DNA of 64,000 bases. Origin: Paracoccus cavernae (lineage in GTDB: Bacteria > Pseudomonadota > Alphaproteobacteria > Rhodobacterales > Rhodobacteraceae). The notes beneath the pieces are model-generated. The model had not been told where the DNA came from. It worked only from the letters and a program-made list of their open reading frames with translations, and did no database searches. Shown piece by piece: positions 30,648-41,520 of the stretch. The position numbers were made by a program, and so were the translations under genes. The number at the start of each line of letters is the position of its first letter. The first letter of the stretch is position 1. The DNA lies in NCBI GenBank assembly GCA_030410095.1, contig JAUFRC010000001.1, positions 2,782,501-2,846,500 of the forward strand. Reading direction: 5' to 3'.

Positions 30648-31432
30648 ATGCAATTTCTTCGCCTTCCAGATGCCACGCTGCATATCGGCGATCAAGGCCC
30701 GCGTGACGGGCGCGTCGTGATGTTCGCCAATTCGCTCGGGACCGATCTTCGGGTCTGGGATCCGCTTTTGGCGCTTCTGCCGACAGATCTGCGCATCATC
30801 TGCTTCGACAAGCGCGGGCACGGGCTCTCGGATGCGACGCCTGCGCCCTATGGCATGGACCAGCTCGTCGGCGATGCCGAGGCGATTTGCGAGGCGCTGG
30901 ATTTGCGCGATGTGACCTTTGTCGGCCTGTCGATCGGCGGGCTGATCGGGCAGGGGCTTGCGGCCAGGCGCCCCGATCTGCTGCGCGCTTTGGTTTTGAT
31001 GGATACGGCCGCGAAAATCGGCTCTTCAGAGATGTGGCAGTCGCGGATCGACGCGGTGAGCGCGGGCGGGCTTCCATCAATGGCCGGCGCGATCATGGAG
31101 CGTTGGTTCACGCAGCCTTTCCGTGACGCGCGCCCCGAATTCGCGCTCTGGACGAATATGCTGACCCGCACCACGGTCGATGGCTATACCGGCTGCTCGG
31201 CGGCGATTGCGGGCGCCGATCTGACGGAGAGCACCCGCGCGCTGACCCTGCCGGTCATGGCGCTTGCGGGCGATCAGGACGGCTCGACTCCGCCCGATCT
31301 GGTGCGCGCTACCGCCGCGCTTTGCGGTGCCGAATTCCATCTGGTCGCGGATGCGGGCATCTTCCCTGTGTCGAACAGCCCGAGGCGACCGCGGGACTTC
31401 TTATCCAGTTTCTCGAAAGGACCGACGCATGA
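30648..31432 (+). CDS. pcaD: 3-oxoadipate enol-lactonase
   Basis: An alpha/beta hydrolase of about 260 residues. The nucleophile elbow is VGLSIGGLIGQGLA (Ser near residue 96). The acid aspartate is in LAGDQDGSTPP, and the catalytic histidine is in the corrected C-terminus GHLPCVEQPEATAG. That C-terminus needs a one-base shift near 31355 and then ends exactly in an ATGA overlap with pcaC. It hydrolyses beta-ketoadipate enol-lactone to beta-ketoadipate. It is the first gene of pcaDCHGB. Confidence 0.9.
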
Positions 31433-31806
31433 GCCGTTATGACAAAGGCATGGAGACCCGCCGCGCCGTTCTGGGCGATGCGCATGTCGATCGCGCCGAG
31501 GCGAACAAGTCCGATTTCTCGGAGCCCTTCCAGTCGCTGATTACCGAATCCGCATGGGGAACGGTCTGGGCCTCGGACGGGATTTCGCGCCGCGAACGCT
31601 CGATGATTACGCTCGCGCTTTTGGCCGCGACCGGCAACTTCGAGGAAATCCCGATGCATATCCGCGCCACCGCCCGCACGGGGGCCTCAAAGCGCGATAT
31701 TCTCGAGGCGTTCCAGCATGTCGCGATCTATGCCGGCGTGCCGAAAGCCAATCACGCGATCAAACTCGCCGAAGCGACCTTTGCAGAGATGGAGGCAGCC
31801 GAATGA
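31429..31806 (+). CDS. pcaC: 4-carboxymuconolactone decarboxylase
   Basis: The product is 125 residues and intact, of the CMD/AhpD-like all-helical fold. It contains the family block ERSMITLALLAATGNFEEIP, then HIRATARTGASKRDILEAFQ and HVAIYAGVPKANHAIKLA. It overlaps pcaD and pcaH by four bases on each side. It decarboxylates gamma-carboxymuconolactone to the enol-lactone used by PcaD. Confidence 0.93.
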   Translation: MSRYDKGMETRRAVLGDAHVDRAEANKSDFSEPFQSLITESAWGTVWASDGISRRERSMITLALLAATGNFEEIPMHIRATARTGASKRDILEAFQHVAIYAGVPKANHAIKLAEATFAEMEAAE

Positions 31807-32544
31807 CCGATCCGGTGACCAAAGATCAGGGCCCGCTGATCCCGCGCAATCGCGAGATGCATCCCGAGCCCTATTACCCCGATTACAAGACCAGCATCAC
31901 GCGTTCGCCCAGACAGGCGCTTTTGTCGATGGAATCGGGGCTTTCCGAGGAAACGGGCCCGACCTTCGGCCATGCGATGATCGGTGCCTTGGACAACAAC
32001 CTCATCCTGAACTGGTCCAAGGACGGCACGCCCGCGATCGGCGAGCGGATTCTGGTTTACGGCCGCGTTCTGGACGAAAATGCCCGCGCGGTGCCCAATA
32101 CTCTTGTCGAGATCTGGCAGGCCAATGCGGGGGCCGCTACCGCCACAAGAAAGACAGCTATCTCGCGCCGCTCGATCCGAATTTCGGGGCTGCGGGCGGA
32201 CGCTGACCGACGCCGAGGGTCGCTACCAGTTCCTGACCATCCGCCCCGGTGCCTATCCCTGGCCGAACCGCGGCAATGACTGGCGTCCGATGCATATCCA
32301 TTTCTCGGTTTACGGCCACAGCTTCGGCCAGCGCCTGATCACCCAGCTTTACTTCGAGGGCGATCCGCTGATCGCGCGCTGCCCGATTGCCGCGACGATC
32401 CGCAACCGTTCGCAGCTTGATACGCTGGTCGCGCCGCTCGATCTCAACAATTCGCGGCCGCATGATTTTCTGGCCTATAAATTCGACATCGTGCTGCGCG
32501 GCCGTCGTCAGACCATGTTCGAAAACAAGCTCGAGGGGATGTAA
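31803..32544 (+). CDS. pcaH: Protocatechuate 3,4-dioxygenase beta subunit (frameshifted)
   Basis: About 246 residues. The intradiol dioxygenase signature [20 protein letters not shown] leads to [20 protein letters not shown]. The iron ligands should be the two tyrosines (RYRH region and GAYPW) and two histidines ([12 protein letters not shown]). One-base shifts near 32132 and 32190 disrupt the frame in this region. Read across them all ligands are kept. It forms the active-site subunit with PcaG and opens protocatechuate to beta-carboxy-cis,cis-muconate. Confidence 0.9.
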
Positions 32545-32547
32545 GCC

Positions 32548-33147
32548 ATGACGCAGAAACTGGATTATCTGGTCGAAACGCCGTCGCAGACCGCCGGCCC
32601 CTATGTCCATATCGGCTTGATGCCGACCTATGCCGGCAACCCGGGCACCTATGCGCAAGAGGTCGGCGTCTCGCCGATCGCCGATGGAGCCAAGGGCGAG
32701 CTGATCGAGATTGTCGGGCAGGTCTTTGACGGCACAGGCTGGGCCATGCGCGATGCCTTGATCGAAAGCTGGCAGCCGGATGCGGCGGGGATTTTCCCGG
32801 GACAGGCCGGAGCAGATCCGGCGGTCAGCGGCCATTGCCGTTTCGCCGCCGATGCGGATAGCGGCGAGTTCACGCTTCGCACCGTCAAACCGGGTGCGGT
32901 GCGGGCGCGCGGCGGCAAGATGCAGGCTCCCCATATCTCGCTTTGGATCGTGGCGCGGGGGATCAATATCGGCCTCCAGACCCGTATCTATTTCGAGGAC
33001 GAGGAGAATGGCGCCGACCCTCTGCTGGCGCGGATCGAGCAGCGCCCGCGCGTCGATACGCTGATCGCCAAGAAGGTCGGCGAGGGCAAATACCGCTTCG
33101 ATATCCGCTTGCAGGGCGAGGGCGAGACGGTTTTCCTCGATCTTTGA
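32548..33147 (+). CDS. pcaG: Protocatechuate 3,4-dioxygenase alpha subunit
   Basis: The product is 199 residues and intact. It starts KLDYLVETPSQTAGPYVHIG and has the fold core GQVFDGTGWAMRDALIESWQ and APHISLWIVARGINIGLQTR, as in PcaG. Alpha subunits lack the iron ligands and complete the alpha-beta protomer. The start is 3 bp after the pcaH stop. Confidence 0.93.
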   Translation: MTQKLDYLVETPSQTAGPYVHIGLMPTYAGNPGTYAQEVGVSPIADGAKGELIEIVGQVFDGTGWAMRDALIESWQPDAAGIFPGQAGADPAVSGHCRFAADADSGEFTLRTVKPGAVRARGGKMQAPHISLWIVARGINIGLQTRIYFEDEENGADPLLARIEQRPRVDTLIAKKVGEGKYRFDIRLQGEGETVFLDL

Positions 33148-33168
33148 GGCTGGGCAAAGGACGGCAGC

Positions 33169-34230
33169 ATGAGCAGCGTTTTCGATCATCCGTGGCTGGG
33201 CGGCCTTTTTCGCGATGCGGAGATGGGGGCGATCTGGTCGCCCGATGCCCAGCTTGCCGCGATGCGCGCCTTTGAAGCGGCATGGAGTCGCGCGCTGGGC
33301 ATCGCCGGGCTCGCGCCTGCCGATCAGGCAGAGCGTGCGGCGCGTGCGATCGAAGGGATGGGTTTCGATACCGGCGCCTTGCGCGCAGGCACGGCGCGCG
33401 ACGGGGTCGTGGTGCCCGCGCTTGTCGTGCAGATGAAAGCGGCAGCGGGGGCGGATGCCTTGGCGGTCCATATGGGCGCGACTTCGCAGGATGTGATCGA
33501 TAGTGCGCTGGCAGTTGCGATGGGCGCGAGCCTTGATGGGATCGCGCCCCGTCTGGTCAGCTTGGGCAGGGCTTTGGCGGAGCTTGATGCCCGCTTCGGG
33601 GCGAACCCCTTGATGGGGCGCACGCGGATGCAGGCTGCGACCGAGATCACCGTCGCCGACCGGATCGCGCCGTGGCGGCTGCCGCTCGCGGCGCATCTTG
33701 TGCGGTTGGAGGAGTTGCGGGACCGTGTCGTTCGGGTCCAGATCGGCGGCGCCTCGGGCGACAGGCGTGCTTTGGGCGACAAGGCGGATGTGGTTGCCGC
33801 GTCGGTGGCGACGCAACTCGGGCTCGGCAATCCGCCGCGTGCTTGGCATGCGATGCGCGATGGTGTCGCGGAATTTGCCGGATTTCTGTCGCTGGTCAGC
33901 GGTACCTTGGGCAAGATGGGGCAGGATATTGCCCTCATGGCGCAGCAGGGCATCGATGAGGTCGCGCTGTCGGGCGGTGGCGGGTCGTCGGCCATGCCGC
34001 ACAAACAAAATCCCGTCGCCGCGGAGCTTTTGGTGACACTGGCGCGGTTCAATGCCGGCAGCCTCGGCCAGATCCATCAGGCGATGATCCACGAGCAGGA
34101 GCGCTCGGGCGCGGCTTGGGCGCTGGAATGGATTGTGCTGCCGGATATGGCGCAGGCCACGGGTCGCGCTCTGGCGGTTGCCGAGCAGCTTTGCGGCCAG
34201 ATTACCTCTTTGGGGCGCCCTCGCGCCTGA
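33169..34230 (+). CDS. pcaB: 3-carboxy-cis,cis-muconate cycloisomerase
   Basis: A fumarase/aspartase superfamily member of 353 residues. The signature is GGGSSAMPHKQNPVAAELL near residues 266-284, with GATSQDVIDSALAVAMGA and GRTRMQAATEITVADR upstream. It cyclises beta-carboxymuconate to gamma-carboxymuconolactone. It is the last gene of the operon, 21 bp after pcaG. The C-terminus (ITSLGRPRA) ends abruptly and may also be frameshifted, but the length is within the alphaproteobacterial range. Confidence 0.9.
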   Translation: MSSVFDHPWLGGLFRDAEMGAIWSPDAQLAAMRAFEAAWSRALGIAGLAPADQAERAARAIEGMGFDTGALRAGTARDGVVVPALVVQMKAAAGADALAVHMGATSQDVIDSALAVAMGASLDGIAPRLVSLGRALAELDARFGANPLMGRTRMQAATEITVADRIAPWRLPLAAHLVRLEELRDRVVRVQIGGASGDRRALGDKADVVAASVATQLGLGNPPRAWHAMRDGVAEFAGFLSLVSGTLGKMGQDIALMAQQGIDEVALSGGGGSSAMPHKQNPVAAELLVTLARFNAGSLGQIHQAMIHEQERSGAAWALEWIVLPDMAQATGRALAVAEQLCGQITSLGRPRA

Positions 34231-34670
34231 GGTTGCTGCCGAGCGGCTTTCGCGGAGCAGACGGCGTCTCGCGCTGATGGCGCGGGCGCCCGGGGTATTT
34301 TCGTGATGAAGAAGAGGCGATTGGCCGCGCCGGATTGGTGCTCGGGCCAATGGTTGCGCCGTGACGGAATGTCACGAGATTCGTTTCACGCCTAAACCGG
34401 TCAGGCTGCTGATGGTTGGCCCCTTTTCGATGAAAGCGCGTGTTTCAAGGTGATTTCGGCGCGCGATCTCTGCCGGAAGCCGCTGTTTCGCGGACGAATT
34501 TCAGCTTTTGGATGTGTACTTTCGCAAGCGGAAGGTGCATGTCTGAAAGGATAGGTTCAATTTGTGCGCCTATCTGTTCGATATGTATGTGTATGGTCAA
34601 TCGGCCCCGTGTTGTTTCCGGCTCTTTTGGCCAGCGTTTGTGTTGTTAACGAATATGGGGTGGGATTGTT
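34231..34670. other. Spacer between pcaB and the Hint-domain gene
   Basis: This is 440 bp, less GC-rich from about 34480 on. It should hold the promoter of the gene at 34671. No gene or strong terminator was recognised. Confidence 0.4.
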
Positions 34671-35793
34671 ATGCCTACTATCCGGACTGCTCAGGTTCTG
34701 CAATTGGGCCGCAACCGGGATCTTGATCCGAGCGAAAGCTTTCGCGGTGCCGAGAATGCCGGCGACTTGATCGGCCGCACCTTTGGCTCGACCAATGATC
34801 CGCTTTGGGCAACGCGTACGGCGATGACCTTCAACGACGGGAATTCGAACGGCAATATCCCTTTTGCGGGAAGTACGCCTTCGCCGTCGAACGAATTCGT
34901 CTCGGTCGGTGGCGCGAACCGTTCGATCGATACCGGCATCGCCTATAATGCGACCTTCCGCTATGCCGACGGCACGGTGGGAAATGGACTTGTGCGGGTT
35001 CTGCAGGACGGCGCAGGCAATATGTATATGGTACCGCCGCCGCGTGACGCTTCGGCGGCAGAGGTCCAGACTTCGACCGGAAAGCCGATCGTGTCGATCA
35101 CGATCAACCGTATCCTCCAGAACGATTTCACCGATTTGAACACCGACCGGTTCGGTCTGCCGGGCGACCCGACCTTCCCCTGCTTTTGCAAGGGGACAAT
35201 GATCCTGACGCCGCATGGCGAACGGCCGGTGGAGAGCCTGTCCGTCGGCGATAGTGTCGTCACGCAAGACAACGGCGTGCAGCAGATCCGCTGGATCGGC
35301 TCGAAAAGCCTTGCCGCCCCCGAACTTGCCGCAAATCGCAATCTCTTGCCGGTGGTGATCCGTCAGGGTGCCTTGGGCGACAATGCGCCCGCGCAGGATC
35401 TGATGGTCTCGCAGCAGCACCGCATCCTTGTCCGCTCGCGGGTTGCCCGCAACATGTTCGGTGCCGAGGAAATTCTGGTGGCGGCCAAGCATCTGACGGG
35501 TCTCGCAGGGGTCGAGCTGCTCGAGGAGCCGGGCGAGGTCACCTATTTCCACCTGCTTTTCGACGCGCACGAGGTCGTGCAGTCGAACGGGCTGATGACC
35601 GAGTCTGTTCATCGGCAAGCAGGCCTTGTCCGATGTCGGCCCTGCCTTGCGCGACGAGATTCTGGCGCTCTTCCCCGAGCTTGCGGAGGAGCAGGAAAGC
35701 TTCACGCCCGCGCGGCCCTTCATCAACGGGCGGCAGGGGCGCAATCTGGTCGAGCGCCATCAAAAGCATGATCTGAAACTGCAGATCAACTGA
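34671..35793 (+). CDS. Hint (Hedgehog/intein) domain protein
   Basis: About 373 residues. The first 175 residues are a Gly/Asn/Thr-rich region without a signal peptide. The Hint module then begins at PCFCKGTMILTPHGERPVES, with LSVGDSVVTQDNGVQQIRWI and later SQQHRILVRS and TYFHLLFDAHEVVQSNGLMT. The Cys start, the T/G block and the terminal HEVV histidine are typical of the Hint_2 type abundant in Rhodobacterales exoproteins. A shift near 35605 joins the C-terminus (FIGKQALSDVGPALRDEILA). Its role is unknown. Self-cleavage or linkage to type I secreted proteins has been suggested for the family. Confidence 0.8.
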
Positions 35794-35824
35794 AGCGGCT
35801 TTCGCGTCGCGGCAGGGACAGCAA

Positions 35825-35849
35825 GCGGGGTCGCCGGTGGCGGCCCCGT
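35825..35849. terminator. Hairpin between convergent Hint and SleB-like genes
   Basis: GCGGGGtCGCC and GGCGgCCCCG pair around a short loop, with one internal mismatch. It lies 32 bp after the Hint gene stop. Confidence 0.5.
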
Positions 35850-35886
35850 TCGTATCTGCAGACGGGTTTGAAGGCGGCTTTGCGGC

Positions 35887-36396
35887 CTAGTAGCGGCGCC
35901 CCGTGAGGCCCTCGATCGGGGCGGGCGGGACCGGCTGGGTCACGAAGGGGCTTTTGCGTTTCTCGTAAAAGGCATTGCCGCCGGTCACGAGGACGTAGTG
36001 CATGTTGTCGTAGCCGAAGCGGTGGCCGGCGGTGTGGAAGAACATCGCATTGCCGATCAGGGGATGGCGCTCGCCGCGCAGAACCGCCTTGGCCGATTGT
36101 TTGGCGAGGGGCAGGCCGCTGTCCTTCATGCGTTTGGTCATGATGCCTTTGGCGAACTGGTTCTTTTGGCCGACCACGGCGCAGACGCTGCGCGGGTATT
36201 GACCGGATTCGACGCGGTTCATCACGACGCTGCCGACCGCGATCATGCCGTCGCGGCTGGAGCGGTTGCTTTCGAAATACATCGCTCGCGCCAGGCATTC
36301 CTCGTCGCTTTTGCCGCCGATGCCGCAGCCGCTGAGGGCAAGCGCGCCTGCCAGAGCAAGCATGGTCGTGCGAATTCGCGTCATTTTGGGGCGCAT
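35887..36396 (-). CDS. SleB-like cell wall hydrolase, lipoprotein
   Basis: The product is 169 residues from ATG 36396. A lipoprotein-type leader ends LALSGC, implying lipidation at the cysteine. The hydrolase-2 (SleB) domain follows: LARAMYFESNRSSRDGMIAV, then GSVVMNRVESGQYPRSVCAV, QKNQFAKG, and FFHTAGHRFGYDN near the end. The glutamate of YFES is the expected catalytic residue. It acts on peptidoglycan at the inner face of the outer membrane or in the periplasm. It is intact. Confidence 0.82.
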   Translation of the reverse strand: MRPKMTRIRTTMLALAGALALSGCGIGGKSDEECLARAMYFESNRSSRDGMIAVGSVVMNRVESGQYPRSVCAVVGQKNQFAKGIMTKRMKDSGLPLAKQSAKAVLRGERHPLIGNAMFFHTAGHRFGYDNMHYVLVTGGNAFYEKRKSPFVTQPVPPAPIEGLTGRRY

Positions 36397-36556
36397 GCTC
36401 GGGTCCTTTCCGGCGGTATCGGCATCACGAACAGCCATAGCAGCCGCAGGAAAACGCCCCAAGCACCCGCGCGATCACAATTTTCGCCACGAGCATGTCC
36501 TTGCCGATCGGGGAGGCTTTGCCGCCCCCGAGACGGCCTGTTGGTTCGTCAAGCGG

Positions 36557-38435
36557 TCAGGCCCATTCCCACGGGCGGGTGAACTGGCCGAGGATCGCTT
36601 GCACCTCTGCCGCATCGGTCTGCGCCCCGCGCGACAGCCGCGCGACGAGGCCGCGCTTTTATCCTCGATCACTTCGACTACCTGCGCGCCGGTCCCTTCG
36701 AGCGCGCTGTTGTAGACGCGCTTGATCGCCATGCGGCGCAGGTCGGGTTTGAAGATCTTGCCGACCGCGGTTTTCGGCAATTCGGGCAGGATCTCGATAT
36801 ATTTCGGGATGGCTGCGCGTTCCGAGATGTGTTCGCGGGCATAATCCGTCAACTCTTCGACGGTAACCGTCGCGCCGGCCACCAGCTCGATATAGCAGCA
36901 GGGCAATTCTCCCGCGAAAGCATCCGGCTGGCCGATCGCGCCGGCGAAGGCCACGGCGGGATGATGCATCATCGCCTCTTCGATCTCGGCGGGATCGATA
37001 TTATGGCCGCCGCGAATGATCAGATCCTTGGCGCGGCCGGTGATCCAGAGATAGCCGTCCGGATCGATCCGCCCGAGATCGCCGGTGCGCAAAAAGCGGC
37101 CCTCGGCAAAGAGTTCTCTGTTCTTGTCGGCCTCGGTATAGGTCGAGCCCTCGAAAACGCCGGGGTTGGCGACGCAGATCTCGCCGACCTCGTCCGTGGC
37201 GCATTCGGTGAAGGTCTCGCCGGATTTGCGCAGGATCCGGACATGTGTATAGGGCAGGACGATCCCGACGGAGCCGACTTTTTCACCCCGTCGATGGGGT
37301 TGCAGCTGACAAGACAGGTGGCTTCGGTCAGGCCGTAGCCCTCGGCAACCTCGACGCCGGTGGCCTGACGGAAGCGGTTGTAGAGCTCCAGCGGCAGCGG
37401 GGCCGAGCCCGAAATCGCGATCCGCAGCGAGGAGACATCGGCATTGACCGGCCGTTGCACCATCGCGGCAATCGCGGTGGGCACGGTGATCAGGAAGGTG
37501 GCCTGCCAGCGCTCGATCAGCTTCCAGAAGTTGTCGAAAACGCCTTCGCCGCGATAACCGGCGGGGGTGGGCATGACCATATGTGCGCCCGAGGTCAGGC
37601 AGGACATCAGGATCGGATAGGCCGCGAAGACGTGGAACAGCGGCAGCGGGCACATCAGCACATGGGTCTCGTCGAACAGAAGCTCGGCCCCGAGCCAGCC
37701 GTTGTAGATCATGCCGCTGTATTTGTGCTGCGCGATTTTCGGCAGTCCGGTGGTGCCGCCGGTATGGAAATAGGCGGCGATTCGGTCTTCCTGCGGATCG
37801 TCGAATTGCAGGCTGCGGTGGTTCTGGGCGCTGGTCGCGGCCTCGAAATCCAGAATGCGGGCGTGGTGCTTGGTTTCGGTCTTGGGACGCAGGAAGGGCA
37901 CGACCAGACGTTTGATGCCGGTCAGGTAGCGGCGCAGATCGACCTCGATGACGGTCTCGACATTGGGTGCCAGCGCGACGGCCGCCGCCGCCTTTTGCGC
38001 GACATCGCTTTTGGGGAAGGACTTCAGCGTGACGAGAACGCGGGCCTTGGTCTCGCGCAGGATGCCCGCGATCTGTTCGGCATCGAGCAGCGGATTGATC
38101 GGATTGACGATGCCCGCGACCATGCCGCCCAGCAGGACGACCGAGGTTTCAAGCGCGTTCGGCAGGAGATAGGCCACCGTATCCTGCGGCCCGATGCCGA
38201 GGCTGCGGAAGAGGTTCGCGGTTTCGGTGACGCGCTCGTGCAGATCCTGCCAGTTCAGGGTGCGGGCTGGCGCGTTCGGATCCGAGAAAAGCTGGAAACT
38301 GATGGCGGGACGATGGGGAAAGCGGTCGCGGGTTTTCGTGAGCTGGGCATAGACCGTCCGCGGCAGATCCCGCTCCCGATAGGGCATCTCTTGCTCGATG
38401 GCGTCGCGGGCCGCGATGTCCACAAATCTTTCCAT
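36557..38435 (-). CDS. Acyl-CoA synthetase, AMP-binding family (frameshifted)
   Basis: About 625 residues from ATG 38435. ANL-superfamily motifs are A3 AYFHTGGTTGLPKIAQHKYS, A5 VAEGYGLTEAT, A7 RFLRTGDLGRIDPDGYLWIT, A8 GRAKDLIIRGGHNIDPAEIE, and the catalytic lysine region LPKTAVGKIFKP. Shifts near 37285 and 36670 interrupt it. Corrected, it ends VQAILGQFTRPWEWA at 36557. It activates a carboxylic acid, probably a fatty or aromatic acid, to its CoA thioester. The neighbours do not identify the substrate. Confidence 0.83.
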
Positions 38436-39010
38436 GTCTTTCCTCCCCCTCGGCTGCCTTTGCCGATTTTGACCAAGAATGGTCCGAAATGTCGCATTGG
38501 AGCAAGTAGACCGATGCCCTCGCAACCGCCAGAGCGCAGCGTCACAAGCCCTGCAGATCACGGTTTCGCACGGCGCGGCGGAAACGCCTTTCCCAACCGG
38601 AAAACGGCATTTGGTTCCTTGCTGTTGCTGTCAAGTTTTCGTGATGACCGGCAGGGGTTGTAGGGAAATGGGTAAAATCATCAGGATTCCGCCATTGACC
38701 TGTCTTTTCAGGCAGGTTCTCGCCGAACCCCGCTTTCCGTTTTTCTCAAGTAGAAAGCATGGGGCAAATGAACAAAAGTTAGAACGAAACGCCCGTCGCT
38801 GCGGCAGCATCCTGCCGGATTCCCGGGAATTGGACAAATGGGCGTTTGCTGCTGTGCTCGGAGGTTTGATCGTCTAAAAACGCTGACAATTCGAAGGGCT
38901 TTTCGCTATTCGATTGTACCTGTTCACCAGTATTCACTTTTGAGTTGTACGGGCGTCGAGCCCGAAACCGTTCTTGCGCGGGATGACCCGCATGAATCAG
39001 GGATATTGGA
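38436..39010. other. Divergent promoter region, acyl-CoA synthetase / CAP protein
   Basis: This is 575 bp. The part near the CAP gene (38860-38960) is AT-richer and likely holds its promoter. No gene was recognised. Confidence 0.4.
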
Positions 39011-39550
39011 ATGTCGATTTACAACTTTGTTTCCGGTTTGGGCGTTCTTGCGGGCGCCATGCTGTTTTCCTCTGTCGCCTCTGCCCAGGCGATCCGTCAG
39101 GCCCCGATCGGCGAAGTCATGCGTCCGGCCAATCGTGCGGTTGTCTGCATGGCGACCTCGGCCAATGAAAATGCCTTCGGCGCCGCGGAAACCAATGCGG
39201 TGCGCAAGGCGCGCGGTCTGGGCCATCTGCGCCCGAGCAAGAAGCTTGCCGATGCCGCTGCCCGCCACGCCTGCGACATGGCGCGCCGCAACGAGATGAC
39301 CCATCGCGGCAGCACGACCAAAGGCCCCTCGCAGCGCGTCCGCGCCGCAGGTTACAAGACCCGCATCGTCGCCGAAAACATCGGCAAGGGCTTCCCGCAG
39401 GCGGATGGCGTGCTTGACGCTTGGGTGCGCTCGACCGGCCATCTCGAAAACATCCTTCTGCCGCAGGTCCGCGATTTCGGGATCGGCAAAGCCGTCGCCG
39501 CCGACGGCAAGACCGTCTATTGGGCCGCCGTTTACGCCGCCGACAGCTGA
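39011..39550 (+). CDS. Secreted CAP-domain (SCP-like) protein
   Basis: The product is 179 residues and intact. The signal peptide ends near FSSVASAQA. The CAP/SCP core follows: [40 protein letters not shown] with the CAP histidine, [17 protein letters not shown], and [20 protein letters not shown], then [20 protein letters not shown]. Bacterial CAP proteins are exported and have largely unknown functions. The gene is monocistronic, with a terminator 85 bp downstream. Confidence 0.83.
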   Translation: MSIYNFVSGLGVLAGAMLFSSVASAQAIRQAPIGEVMRPANRAVVCMATSANENAFGAAETNAVRKARGLGHLRPSKKLADAAARHACDMARRNEMTHRGSTTKGPSQRVRAAGYKTRIVAENIGKGFPQADGVLDAWVRSTGHLENILLPQVRDFGIGKAVAADGKTVYWAAVYAADS

Positions 39551-39634
39551 TCGCGGCGGCGTCCAAGCCGCAGCTTTGACCGCGTCTCTCGCGGCAAGGC
39601 CCCTCGTCGCGCAGCCCCGTCCGCGCGACATGCA

Positions 39635-39664
39635 AAAGGCCCGACCGTGATTGGTCGGGCCTTT
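39635..39664. terminator. Rho-independent terminator after the CAP gene
   Basis: AAAGGCCCGACC and GGTCGGGCCTTT form a perfect 12-bp stem with a 6-nt loop, flanked by A and T runs. It serves the convergent pair. Confidence 0.88.
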
Positions 39665-39698
39665 GTTGTTGGGGCGTCTTTGTGGTGCTGACGCGGGC

Positions 39699-41520
39699 CT
39701 AGCCCTGCGCCTGCTCTTCCTCTGCGGTACCCGTGGTGGCCTCGATGCTGCCGTCGGTGAACTGGAGGCGTGCCAGACGGGCGTATAGCCCGCCCTGCGC
39801 CACCAGCTCTTCATGGCGGCCCTGCGCCACGATCCGGCCCTGATCGAAGACCGCGATGCGGTCGGCCTTTTCACCGTCGCCAGACGATGCGCCACGATGA
39901 TCGTGGTGCGGCTGCGGGCCAAATGATCGACGGCGGCCTGAACCAGACGCTCGGATTCGGCATCCAGCGCGCTGGTCGCCTCGTCGAGCAGCAGGATCGG
40001 CGCGTCGCGCAGGATGGCGCGGGCAATCGCGATGCGCTGGCGCTGGCCGCCCGAGAGCATGACACCGCGTTCGCCGACGAAGCTGTCGTATCCGTCGGGC
40101 AGCGCCATGAGGAAGTCATGGGCATGGGCGGCGCGGGCGGCGGCCTCGATCTCGGCATCGGAGGCATCGGGGCGGCCGAAGCGGATATTGTCGCGGGCGG
40201 TAGCGGCGAAGATCACCGGATCCTGCGGCACCAGCGCGATTGCCTTGCGGAAATCGGCGCGGTCCATATCGCGCAGGTCGATCCCGTCGATGCTGACGCG
40301 GCCCGCCTCGGGGTCCCAGAAGCGCTGGATCAGCTGGACAACCGTGGTCTTGCCCGCGCCCGAAGGCCCGACCAGCGCCACCGTCTCGCCCGGTCGGATG
40401 CTCAGAGAGACATCGTCAAGCGCCGACATGTCGGGCCGCGAGGGTAGTGGAAGGTCACACCCTCGAAGTCGATCTGGCCGCGCACAGGACGGGGCAGGGC
40501 CTTGGGTTGCGCGGGGTCGTTGATCGTATCCTCGGCGGACAGAAGCTCTGCCAGACGCTCTGTCGCACCAGCGGCGCGTTGCAGCTCGCCCCAGATGTCA
40601 GAAAGCGCGCCGACCGCGCCCGCGACCAGCACGGCGTAGATGACGAATTGCACCAGCTCGCCGATGGTCATGGCGTCGCGGAAGACGTCGCGCGCCCCGA
40701 TCCAGAGAATGCCCAGCACGCCCGAGAAAATCAGGAAGATCACGATCACCGTCATGATCGAGCGGGTCTGGACGCGGCTGAGCGCGGAATCATAGGATTT
40801 TTCGGTGACCTCGGCAAAACGGGCGCGGGTCATGTCCTCGTTGGTGAAGGCCTGCACGGTCTGCGCCGAGAGCAGGCTTTCGGAGGCCGCCCCCGAAGAG
40901 GCCGCGATCCAGTCCTGATTCTCGCGCGAGAGCTTGCGCAGCTTGCGCCCCAGCACGACGATCGGCACGATCACCACCGGCACCAGCAAAAAGACCAGCC
41001 CGCTCAGCTTGAGCGAGGTCAGAAGCAGCATGGCCATGCCGCCGGTCACGATCATCATGTTGCGCAGCGCGACCGAGACCGACGAGCTGATCACCGATTG
41101 GATCAGCGTGGTGTCGGTGGTGATGCGGCTGATGATCTCGCCGGTCATGACGCGCTCGAAAAAGGCGGGGCTCATACCCATGACGCGGTCGAAAACGGCG
41201 CGGCGGATATCGGCGACCACACGCTCGCCCAGACGGGTCACGAGGTAGTAGCGGGCCCCCGTGCCGATCGCGAGCATCGCGACAATCGCCAAAGCCGCCC
41301 CGAAGTATTCGTCGAGCAGTTTCGAGCCGTCGCCAAAGCCGTCGACGACGCGGCGCACGGCCAAAGGCAGCACGAGACTGACCGAGGCGGTGATCACCAG
41401 GGCAATCAGCGCCGCCACAAGCAGAAGTTTGTAGGGACGCACGAAGGGCCAAAGCGCCCCGAGCGCACCAATGCGTTTGGTGGTCGGGCGGTCGGCGATG
41501 ATTTTGGGCTGGCGGGCCAT
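39699..41520 (-). CDS. ABC exporter, fused permease and ATPase
   Basis: About 607 residues. The N-terminal six-helix transmembrane domain ([20 protein letters not shown] and following) precedes the nucleotide-binding domain. Motifs are Walker [15 protein letters not shown], signature [18 protein letters not shown], Walker [18 protein letters not shown] and the H-loop [10 protein letters not shown]. Shifts near 40440 (between the two domains) and 39885 split it. The corrected C-terminus is [20 protein letters not shown]. It is a MsbA/lipid-drug-type half-transporter that would act as a homodimer in the inner membrane. Its substrate is unknown. Confidence 0.87.

Noticed and set aside
31803-32544. 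Split pcaH as two separate dioxygenase genes
   Set aside because: The two parts are complementary halves of one subunit, with the iron-ligand region continuous after single-base correction.
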